Below are positions 1 to 5,567 of a DNA stretch of 6,012 bases, one piece after another; position 1 is the stretch's first letter; each line of letters opens with the position of its first letter. A program made the position numbers and the translations under genes. The notes beneath the pieces were generated by a model. That model searched no databases. It was given only the letters and a program-made list of their open reading frames with translations, and was not told where the DNA came from. The stretch is from contig JAPLOT010000033.1 of assembly GCA_026400595.1 (NCBI GenBank), forward strand, positions 1 to 6,012. The letters are read 5' to 3'. Source of the DNA: Alphaproteobacteria bacterium. Lineage in GTDB: Bacteria; Pseudomonadota; Alphaproteobacteria; Rhizobiales; Aestuariivirgaceae.

Positions 1-21
1 TCTCTGCCCGGATGGACCTGA

Positions 22-42
22 GTGCAGCCAGGATGGCTGCAC
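22..42. repeat. Perfect 8-bp inverted repeat downstream of the trans-sulfuration gene
   Basis: The arms GTGCAGCC (22-29) and GGCTGCAC (35-42) are exact reverse complements around a 5-base loop. The repeat lies 28 bases past the stop codon of the leftward operon, where a transcript-ending or 3'-stabilising hairpin would be expected. No T-run follows on either strand, so it is not a classical intrinsic terminator. Two further short palindromes lie between it and the gene: AAGACGTCTT at 48-57 and GCACGTGC at 61-68. I see no gene in bases 1-70. Confidence 0.45.
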
Positions 43-70
43 CACGAAAGACGTCTTCGCGCACGTGCAC

Positions 71-1216
71 TCATGAACCGGCCAAGCCGCGTTCCAGATC
101 CGCGATCAGATCGTCCGGATGCTCGATGCCGATGGACAGGCGCACCAGATTGTCCGGCACCGGGCTCGTCGGGCCCTCCACGGCCTTGCGATGTTCGGCC
201 AGGCTTTCCACGCCGCCCAGGGACGTGGCGGGAACAATGACCTTCAACCGCACGCAGAGCTTCTGCGCCTCGGCGAAACCGCCTCTTACCAGAATCGACA
301 TCATCCCGCCGAAGCCGTCGCGCATCTGGCGGGCCGCCACGTCATGGCGCGGATGGGTCGGAAGGCCGGGATAGAGCACGCGCTCCACCTTGGGATGGCG
401 GGAGAAATGCCGCGCGATGGCCATGGCATTGGCGGAGGCCTGGCGGTAGCGCACATAAACGGTCCGCAGTCCGCGCATCAGCAGCCAGCACTCGAAGGGG
501 GGCAGTGGCGCGCCCATCTTGGTGCGGAGCGCCGCCACCTGGCGCCAGCGGTCTGTCACCTCGCCGGTCACCAGGACGCCCGCAAGCACGTCCGAGTGGC
601 CGTTGAGATACTTGGTCGCGGAGTGAAAGACGAGATCCGCGCCCAGCATCAGCGGCTGCGTGGTCACGGCGGCGGTGGCGGTGGCATCCACCGCGAGAAT
701 GGCGCCGGCGGCATGCGAAGCCTTCGCAGCCGCCGCGATGTCGATCACATCCCAGGTGGGATTGAGCGGCGTTTCGATCCACACCAGATCGGTACGCCCC
801 TTCTGCAGCGCGCCCTCCAGTGCGCCATCTGCACGGGGATCGAAGAGCGTGAGCCTGATGCGCCCGAGCGACTCCAGCCGCTTCAGCCAGTCGCGCGTGC
901 CGTAATACATCACGTCCGGCGCCACCACATGGGCACCCTGCGGAACCGTCTCGGTCAGCGTGGTGATGGCCGCCATGCCCGAGGCGAAGAGCAGCGCGGC
1001 AGGCCCCTTCTCCAGCGCGGCGATGGCCTCCTCGGCCTGCCACAGGGTGGGGTTGCCGTTGCGGACATAGTTCTCGCGCAGTCGCGGCGTATAGGTCTCG
1101 TCGCGGGCATAGGTGGTCGACATGTAGATCGGCGGGACCACGGCGCCGGTCGCCTCGTCGATGGCCTTGAGCGCATGCGCCGCGATAGTCTCCGGGCGCA
1201 GGTCCCGGTTAGACAT
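71..1216 (-). CDS. PLP-dependent trans-sulfuration enzyme (cystathionine gamma-synthase / beta-lyase family)
   Basis: This is a cytosolic fold-type I PLP enzyme of the Cys/Met metabolism family, expected to act on cystathionine or a homoserine ester in methionine/cysteine interconversion. With the start at 1216 it has 381 residues, a normal family length. Visible motifs are the phosphate-binding Y50-x-R52 followed by GNPT, SGMAA (79-83), the cofactor-ring aspartate D177, and the Schiff-base lysine K202 in HSATKYLNGHSD. SLGGVESL (332-339) and RLSIGIE (359-365) bind the substrate carboxylate. The YLNGHSD form resembles E. coli MetB more than MetC, but family members cannot be separated reliably by eye, so no symbol is given. 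In-frame ATGs also exist at 1228 and 1249. I chose 1216 because the family-like sequence begins there and it overlaps the upstream SDR stop by only 8 bases. No Shine-Dalgarno sequence is strong, so coupling to the SDR gene is likely. Confidence 0.9.
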   Translation of the reverse strand: MSNRDLRPETIAAHALKAIDEATGAVVPPIYMSTTYARDETYTPRLRENYVRNGNPTLWQAEEAIAALEKGPAALLFASGMAAITTLTETVPQGAHVVAPDVMYYGTRDWLKRLESLGRIRLTLFDPRADGALEGALQKGRTDLVWIETPLNPTWDVIDIAAAAKASHAAGAILAVDATATAAVTTQPLMLGADLVFHSATKYLNGHSDVLAGVLVTGEVTDRWRQVAALRTKMGAPLPPFECWLLMRGLRTVYVRYRQASANAMAIARHFSRHPKVERVLYPGLPTHPRHDVAARQMRDGFGGMMSILVRGGFAEAQKLCVRLKVIVPATSLGGVESLAEHRKAVEGPTSPVPDNLVRLSIGIEHPDDLIADLERGLAGS

Positions 1217-1964
1217 GCTGCCCGCCATTGATGTGCAGTTCCGCACCATTCACGTAGCTGGAACTGTCCGTACACAGAAAATAAATTGACTTTGCCACTT
1301 CCTCGGGCTGACCGAGGCGGCGCTGCGGTATGTCGGCCACCAGTTTCTCGGTACCAGGCGAGAGGATCGACGTCTCGATCTCGCCCGGCGAAATGGCATT
1401 GACCCGCACGCCATGGGGACCGAAGTCTCCCGCCATCTCGCGGGTCAGCGCCGCCAGCGCGGCCTTCGAGGTCGAATAGGCCGCTCCCGCGAAGGGATGC
1501 CTGCGCGAGCCGGCGATCGAGGTGACGTTCACGACGGCACCCTTGGCCGCAACCAGCTCATCCATCAGCCCGCGCGCCAGCATGATCGGTGCGAAGAAAT
1601 TGATCTGGAACACCGTCTTCCAGTCATCCTCGCTCGTCTCGATGGTATTGAGCCTTGCGCCGCCCGGCTTCTTCGGGCTGATGGCGGCATTGTTGACCAG
1701 CGCATGCAGACGCGAGCCCTGCGCCTTCAAGCGCTCCTTCATGGCGGCAATTGCGGCATGCGTGTCCGTCGAGGAGGCAAGATCGACGACGATATGGTCA
1801 TCGGGGCCGGCATCCCAGGGGCAATCCTCGGGGAACGGCTGTCGCGAACAGGTGATGACCCTCCAGCCTGCGGTGGAGAATCGTTTCACCGTTGCATGGC
1901 CGATGCCGCGCGATGCGCCGGTGAGGATCAGCGTCTTCCTTTCGCTGTCGGGGGACGTGTTCAT
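1209..1964 (-). CDS. SDR-family NAD(P)-dependent oxidoreductase
   Basis: This is a classical short-chain dehydrogenase/reductase of 251 residues, a typical length. The Rossmann nucleotide-binding motif TGASRGIG is at 15-22 and the structural NNAA motif at 91-94. The catalytic tetrad is present as N122, S149, Y163 and K167 (YSTSK). The SPGEIETSI segment (192-200) follows the usual cofactor loop, and the C-terminus ends in an INGGQHV-type tail. Such proteins are often auto-annotated as 3-oxoacyl-ACP reductase (FabG-like), but nothing here identifies the substrate. Its ATG overlaps the pdxH stop in an ATGA arrangement, and a GAGG Shine-Dalgarno element (1973-1976 on the complement) lies 8 bases upstream inside pdxH. 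Its own stop overlaps the start of the trans-sulfuration gene. Its role beside vitamin B6 and sulfur amino acid genes is unknown. Confidence 0.93.
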   Translation of the reverse strand: MNTSPDSERKTLILTGASRGIGHATVKRFSTAGWRVITCSRQPFPEDCPWDAGPDDHIVVDLASSTDTHAAIAAMKERLKAQGSRLHALVNNAAISPKKPGGARLNTIETSEDDWKTVFQINFFAPIMLARGLMDELVAAKGAVVNVTSIAGSRRHPFAGAAYSTSKAALAALTREMAGDFGPHGVRVNAISPGEIETSILSPGTEKLVADIPQRRLGQPEEVAKSIYFLCTDSSSYVNGAELHINGGQHV

Positions 1965-2593
1965 GGATAGAGCCTCGCCTTGGTCCAGGCACTCGTTTCG
2001 TTCGGGCGGCGGAAGACCACGCGGTCATGCAGCCGGAACGGCCGGTCGTGCCAGAACTCGATGGACAGCGGCTTGACCCGGAAGCCCGACCAGTAGGGAG
2101 GTCGCGGCACCTCGCCGATGGCATAGCGCGCGGTGTTCATGGCGACCGCCGTCTCGAGCGCGAAGCGGCTCTCCAGCGGACGGGACTGTTGCGAGGCCCA
2201 GGCGCCGATGCGGCTGTCGCGCGGACGCGAGGCGAAATAGGCATCGGCCTCGGCCGGCGTCACTTCTTCGACCAGCCCACGCACCCGCACCTGACGGCGC
2301 AGCGACTTCCAGTGAAAGCCCAGAGCCGCCTTCATGGTGGAAAGAATCTCCTGGCCCTTCTGGCTTTCGAAGTTCGTGTAGAAGACGAAGCCGCGATCGT
2401 CGAACCCCTTGAGCAGCACCATGCGGACATTGGGCAGGCCCTCGTCGTCCACGGTTGCCAGCGCCATGGCGTTCGGATCGTTGGGTTCGGCCTTCTCGGC
2501 CTCCTTCATCCAGTCCGCGAAAAGGCCGAAGGGATCGTTGCGCTCCGCGAAGCCCATTGATGCCGTCAGTGTGGAGATGTCGCTCAGACTCAT
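1961..2593 (-). CDS. pdxH: Pyridoxamine/pyridoxine 5'-phosphate oxidase
   Basis: This FMN-dependent cytosolic enzyme oxidises pyridoxine 5'-phosphate or pyridoxamine 5'-phosphate to pyridoxal 5'-phosphate, the last step of de novo B6 synthesis and of salvage. The 210-residue product is close to the E. coli length (218). FMN-binding positions are visible as RMVLLK (57-62), FYTN (71-74), K79, Q101, W181 and R191. The PLP-site residues Y119, R123 and S127 lie in YFASRPRDS, with R187 and H189 in the C-terminal family signature IEFWHDRPFRLHDR (178-191). The reading frame stays open upstream to an ATG at 2797. The start at 2593 is preferred because the extra 68 residues do not look like PdxH and have clearly lower third-position GC. 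A second internal ATG at 2626 is possible. It is the first gene of the leftward operon and ends in an ATGA overlap with the SDR gene. Confidence 0.96.
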   Translation of the reverse strand: MSLSDISTLTASMGFAERNDPFGLFADWMKEAEKAEPNDPNAMALATVDDEGLPNVRMVLLKGFDDRGFVFYTNFESQKGQEILSTMKAALGFHWKSLRRQVRVRGLVEEVTPAEADAYFASRPRDSRIGAWASQQSRPLESRFALETAVAMNTARYAIGEVPRPPYWSGFRVKPLSIEFWHDRPFRLHDRVVFRRPNETSAWTKARLYP

Positions 2594-2626
2594 GGCTTCA
2601 GGTTTTCCATCGCTTGGGCCGGACAT

Positions 2627-2642
2627 CGGGAGGCAACTCCCG
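2627..2642 (-). repeat. Hairpin (6-bp stem) in the pdxH leader
   Basis: On the minus strand, CGGGAG and CTCCCG form a perfect 6-bp stem closed by a TTGC tetraloop, ending 33 bases before the pdxH start at 2593. It abuts the alternative in-frame ATG at 2626, and the GGGAG in its 5' arm would be that codon's only Shine-Dalgarno-like sequence. Folding would therefore hide the ribosome site of the alternative start. The structure is visible in the sequence, but any function is inferred. Confidence 0.4.
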
Positions 2643-2728
2643 CAGCACCCGGCATGATTTGCGGAACAGGCATAGACCATCGCGCCCGCGAAGTCGCCGG
2701 GGAACGAAGTGACAATCCGATCCACCAC

Positions 2729-2747
2729 CCTTGCCGCCAGTGCAAGG
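2729..2747 (-). repeat. Hairpin (6-bp stem) in the upstream pdxH leader
   Basis: CCTTGC (2729-2734) and GCAAGG (2742-2747) are exact reverse complements around a 7-base loop. It lies about 135 bases upstream of the pdxH start and inside the transcript predicted from the TTGACA box. No T-run follows on the minus strand, so it does not look like a terminator. A stem this size can arise by chance in GC-rich DNA. Confidence 0.3.
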
Positions 2748-2806
2748 CTGCCGGAATGCGGGCGCCTTGACGCCTCCAGATGAACGGAAAACGGCATTTT
2801 CTTTCC

Positions 2807-2834
2807 AGTGGACCTGTTTCCGGACTTGTGTCAA
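2807..2834 (-). promoter_or_regulatory. Candidate promoter for the pdxH operon
   Basis: On the minus strand an exact TTGACA lies at 2834-2829, preceded by an AT-rich TTAAT. With a 16-base spacer the -10 hexamer would be TCCACT (2812-2807), which matches the consensus at only 3 of 6 positions. Alphaproteobacterial housekeeping promoters often depend mainly on the -35 TTGAC, so this is plausible but not secure. Transcription would begin near 2800 and give a leader of about 200 bases. Confidence 0.3.
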
Positions 2835-2883
2835 TTAACCGGCGCTGGAAGGTCGGTTCCGGCCTGGAAATGCAGGAAAAATC

Positions 2884-3708
2884 ATGAGCGAAAACAAGGG
2901 GCTGATGGCTGGAAAGCGCGGCCTGATCATGGGCGTTGCGAACAACCGCTCGATTGCCTGGGGAATCGCCAAGTCCTGTGCTGCGCATGGCGCCGAACTC
3001 GCCTTCACCTACCAGGGCGACGCGCTGAAGAAGCGTGTCGAGCCGCTGGCCGCCGAAATCGGTTCGCGCATCGTGGTCCCCTGCGACGTCACCGACATGG
3101 CTTCCCTTGATGCCACCTTCGAGACGCTGGCGAGAGACTGGGGCAAGCTCGATTTTCTCGTCCATGCCATCGCCTTTTCGGACAAGGACGAACTCACCGG
3201 TCGCTATGTCGACACCTCGGCCGAGAACTTCCACAAGACGATGTTCATCAGCGTCTACTCCTTCACGGCCATTGCCCAGCGCGCCGAGAAGCTGATGAAT
3301 GACGGCGGCTCGCTGCTGACCCTCACCTATTACGGCGCCGAGAAGTGGATGCCGCACTACAATGTCATGGGCGTTGCCAAGGCGGCGCTCGAAGCTTCGG
3401 TGCGCTACATGGCGGCCGACCTTGGCCCCAAGGCCATCCGCGTCAACGCCATTTCCGCCGGGCCGATCAAGACGCTCGCGGCCTCCGGGATCGGCGACTT
3501 CCGCTACATCCTGCGCTGGAACGAGTATAACTCGCCCCTGCGCCGCACCGTCACCATCGACGAGGTCGGCGACTCGGGCCTCTATCTCCTGTCGGATCTC
3601 GGCCGCGGTGTCACCGGCGAGATCCTGCATGTGGATGCGGGCTATCACATCGTCGGCATGAAGCATCCCGACGCGCCCGACATCACGGTGAACGGCCACG
3701 GTGAGTAA
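2884..3708 (+). CDS. fabI: Enoyl-[acyl-carrier-protein] reductase (NADH), FabI
   Basis: FabI carries out the last reduction in each cycle of type II fatty acid elongation, converting trans-2-enoyl-ACP to acyl-ACP. The 274-residue product begins with the FabI-type dinucleotide-binding segment GVANNRSIAWGIA (17-29), which replaces the standard SDR TGxxxGIG. Y149, Y159 and K166 (in TYYGAEKWMPHYNVMGVAK) align with E. coli Y146, Y156 and K163. SAGPIKTLAASGI (191-203) is the substrate-binding loop region, and HVDAGYHIVGM (249-259) is the conserved end. A short tail after this makes it slightly longer than the 262-residue E. coli enzyme. At the position of E. coli G93 it has alanine (A97, in VHAIAF). 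AGGA at 2874-2877 gives a good ribosome site. The stop overlaps the next gene by 8 bases. It is first in the rightward operon. Confidence 0.97.
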   Translation: MSENKGLMAGKRGLIMGVANNRSIAWGIAKSCAAHGAELAFTYQGDALKKRVEPLAAEIGSRIVVPCDVTDMASLDATFETLARDWGKLDFLVHAIAFSDKDELTGRYVDTSAENFHKTMFISVYSFTAIAQRAEKLMNDGGSLLTLTYYGAEKWMPHYNVMGVAKAALEASVRYMAADLGPKAIRVNAISAGPIKTLAASGIGDFRYILRWNEYNSPLRRTVTIDEVGDSGLYLLSDLGRGVTGEILHVDAGYHIVGMKHPDAPDITVNGHGE

Positions 3709-4306
3709 GGCCAGGCCTCCGATCTATTTCATCCGGCATGGCGAGACCGACTGGAACCGCCAGGGCCTGATCCAGGGCTGGACCGACACGCCGCTCAACG
3801 ACATGGGCCATGGCCAGGCCAGGGCCGTCGCCCAGGCGCTAGCCGCCCTGCCCGAACTGACGCCCGACTGCCAGTTCTTCGTTAGCCCGTTGCAGCGGGC
3901 CCGCCAGACCATGGGATACCTGGCGGAGACCCTGGCGCTCGACCCGCAGCAGATTGCAATCGACGCTGACGTGCAGGAACTGGGCTTCGGCGTGTGGGAA
4001 GGCAAGGCCTTCTGGGAACTCAAGGCCTCGCCCATCTATCCGGCGCTGCCGGAAGACCGCTACTTCTGGCGCCCGGACGGCGGCGAAAGCTACGAGGACG
4101 GCCATGCCCGCATCCGGCGCTGGCTCGACAACGTCGACCGTCCGACGGTGGTCGTCGCCCACGGCGCCATCGGCCGCTGCCTGGTCGCGGAAATCGCCGG
4201 CCTCGGCCTGCGCGACCTGGTCAAGCTCGCCATGCGCCAGGGCTGCTATTGCCGCCTCAAGGACGGCACTGCCGAGTGGTTTGACGCCACCAGCGATGCG
4301 GCCTAA
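3701..4306 (+). CDS. Histidine phosphatase family protein (phosphoglycerate mutase-like)
   Basis: This is a soluble 201-residue enzyme of the histidine phosphatase superfamily, which transfers or hydrolyses phosphate through a phosphohistidine. The signature RHGETDWN (12-19) carries the nucleophile H13 and R12. SPLQRARQT (62-70) supplies the phosphate-binding R66, E93 (in QELGFGVWEG) is the likely acid/base, and VVAHG (151-155) holds the second histidine H154. At about 200 residues it is nearer CobC/GpmB-type phosphatases than the roughly 250-residue dPGM mutases, so glycolytic mutase activity is doubtful. The true substrate is unknown. The start is GTG at 3701, because no other in-frame start precedes the catalytic motif. 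GGTGA (3687-3691) is a possible ribosome site. It overlaps the fabI stop by 8 bases and ends 9 bases before aroC, so co-expression with both is likely. Confidence 0.93.
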   Translation: MSKARPPIYFIRHGETDWNRQGLIQGWTDTPLNDMGHGQARAVAQALAALPELTPDCQFFVSPLQRARQTMGYLAETLALDPQQIAIDADVQELGFGVWEGKAFWELKASPIYPALPEDRYFWRPDGGESYEDGHARIRRWLDNVDRPTVVVAHGAIGRCLVAEIAGLGLRDLVKLAMRQGCYCRLKDGTAEWFDATSDAA

Positions 4307-4315
4307 TCAGGACGC

Positions 4316-5401
4316 ATGTCGCACAATACCTTCGGCCATCTGTTCCGCGTCACCACCTTCGGCGAAAGCCATGGCCCCGCCATCGGCTGCATCGTCGACG
4401 GCTGCCCGCCGAACATTCCGCTGACCGCCACCGAAATCCAGGTCTATCTCGACAAGCGCAGGCCGGGCCAGTCGCGATTCACCACGCAGCGCCAGGAACC
4501 CGACCAGGTGAAGATCCTGTCGGGCGTCTTTGAAGACGAGCGCACGCCGGGCCAGGTCACCACCGGCACGCCCATCATGATGCTGATCGAGAATGTCGAC
4601 CAGCGCTCCAAGGACTATGGCGACATCCGCGACACGTTCCGCCCCGGACATGCCGACTTCACCTACCAGGCAAAGTATGGCGTGCGCGACTACAAGGGCG
4701 GCGGCCGCTCCTCGGCGCGCGAGACGGCGGCCCGTGTGGCGGCCGGCGCCGTGGCGCGCAAGATCATCCCGGGCGTCACCATCAGGGGCGCCCTCGTGCA
4801 GATGGGCCCGCACCGGATCGACCGCACCAACTGGGACTGGGAGGAAGTGCACCGCAATCCCTTCTTCACGCCCGATGCCAGGGCCGCGAAGTTCTACGAG
4901 GACTATCTCGACGGCGTGCGCAAGGCGGGGTCCTCCTGCGGCGCGGTGATCGAGGTGACCGCCAGCGGCGTTCCCGCCGGCTGGGGCGCGCCGCTCTACG
5001 CGAAGCTCGACCAGGAACTGGCGGCCGCCATGATGAGCATCAATGCCGTGAAGGGCGTCGAGATCGGCGCCGGCTTTGCTGCCGCGGCCTTCTCCGGCGA
5101 GGAAAACGCCGACGAGATCCGCATGCGCCGCGGCAAGCCGGAATTCACCTCCAACCACGCCGGCGGAATCCTGGGCGGAATATCGACCGGCCAGGACGTG
5201 GTGGTGCGCTTTGCGGTGAAGCCGACCTCCTCGATCCTCAGCACCCGGAAGACGATCACGTCGGCCGGTGAGGACGCCGATGTGATGACCAAGGGACGGC
5301 ATGATCCCTGCGTCGGCATCCGTGCCGTGCCAGTGGGCGAAGCCATGATGGCGATCGTGCTGGCCGACCAGTTCCTGCGCCATCGCGGACAGGTGGGCTG
5401 A
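4316..5401 (+). CDS. aroC: Chorismate synthase
   Basis: AroC converts 5-enolpyruvylshikimate 3-phosphate to chorismate, the last shikimate-pathway step and the branch point to aromatic amino acids, folate and quinones. It needs reduced FMN although there is no net redox change. At 361 residues it is the same length as E. coli AroC. All three family signatures are present: GESHG with catalytic-type H19 (16-31), GRSSARETAARVAAGAV (130-146), and RHDPCVGIRAVPVGEAM (328-344). The second catalytic histidine is H112 in RPGHAD. The FMN/substrate segment GKPEFTSNHAGGILGGISTG is at 273-292. The ATG at 4316 follows the phosphatase stop by 9 bases, with AGGA at 4309-4312. That is close to the start, so initiation may depend on ribosomes arriving from upstream. 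It is the last gene of the rightward block. Confidence 0.98.
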   Translation: MSHNTFGHLFRVTTFGESHGPAIGCIVDGCPPNIPLTATEIQVYLDKRRPGQSRFTTQRQEPDQVKILSGVFEDERTPGQVTTGTPIMMLIENVDQRSKDYGDIRDTFRPGHADFTYQAKYGVRDYKGGGRSSARETAARVAAGAVARKIIPGVTIRGALVQMGPHRIDRTNWDWEEVHRNPFFTPDARAAKFYEDYLDGVRKAGSSCGAVIEVTASGVPAGWGAPLYAKLDQELAAAMMSINAVKGVEIGAGFAAAAFSGEENADEIRMRRGKPEFTSNHAGGILGGISTGQDVVVRFAVKPTSSILSTRKTITSAGEDADVMTKGRHDPCVGIRAVPVGEAMMAIVLADQFLRHRGQVG

Positions 5402-5471
5402 GTTTTCGCCTGCGCGCGGACCATGCGGAACGCGGCCTGGTTGTGGCCCGACCCTTCATATGGGCCCGGAT

Positions 5472-5509
5472 TGCAGTGCGGTGCGCGGTTATTGGTGAAC
5501 CGCATTGCG
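5472..5509 (+). repeat. Imperfect inverted repeat between aroC and the channel-like gene
   Basis: GCAGTGCGGT (5473-5482) pairs with ACCGCATTGC (5499-5508) in a 10-bp RNA stem with one G-U wobble, and a further U-G pair at 5472/5509 is possible. The loop is 16 bases. A competing smaller stem uses GCGGTT (5485-5490) and AACCGC (5498-5503), so the two folds are mutually exclusive. No T-run follows, so it is not a standard terminator. The rest of the 166-base spacer (5402-5567) contains no gene that I can support. Confidence 0.45.
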
Positions 5510-5539
5510 TCGACTGCGGGACCAGCCTAAACCACTCTC

Positions 5540-5563
5540 GGAACTTAACTTATCCGGCCAGTT
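5540..5563 (+). promoter_or_regulatory. Possible EcfG/ECF-sigma-like promoter before the channel-like gene
   Basis: GGAAC at 5540-5544 matches the -35 element of alphaproteobacterial general-stress-response (EcfG) promoters, and AGTT at 5560-5563 approximates the -10 CGTT. The spacer of 15 is one base shorter than the usual 16-17. Such a promoter would start transcription near or past the first ATG (5568) and would favour the ATG at 5613. This is a weak match found by eye. Confidence 0.2.
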
Positions 5564-5567
5564 TTGC

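Larger units (their letters stand above)
2594..2883. other. Divergent intergenic region between pdxH and fabI
   Basis: No convincing gene lies in this 290-base stretch. It must carry promoters for both divergent operons. On the minus strand an exact TTGACA (2834-2829) is the best -35 candidate for pdxH. On the plus strand CTTGAC (2766-2771) and CTTGTG (2825-2830) are -35-like, but neither has a good -10 partner. The fabI ribosome binding site AGGA (2874-2877) lies 6 bases before its ATG. Two perfect short hairpins (2627-2642 and 2729-2747) fall within the putative pdxH leader. An open frame in phase with pdxH (2594-2797) encodes a short cysteine-containing stretch but has only about two-thirds G/C at third positions by my count. 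Confidence 0.75.

Noticed and set aside
119..1231. Long open frame (370 codons) on the plus strand opposite the trans-sulfuration gene
   Set aside because: Its translation is rich in Arg, Gly and His with no recognisable motif, and it mirrors a clear family member on the other strand. This is a common artefact in GC-rich genes.
2590..3699. Long open frame (369 codons) on the minus strand opposite fabI
   Set aside because: It lies antisense to an unmistakable fabI, shows no family motif and runs into pdxH in a different frame.
4307..5383. Long open frame (358 codons) on the minus strand opposite aroC
   Set aside because: It covers almost all of aroC in antisense. The composition is His/Gly/Arg/Ala-rich and typical of a shadow frame.
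5445..5466. GGCCC/GGGCC 5-bp inverted repeat after aroC as a terminator
   Set aside because: The stem is short, the loop is 12 bases and no T-run follows. It is expected by chance in GC-rich DNA.
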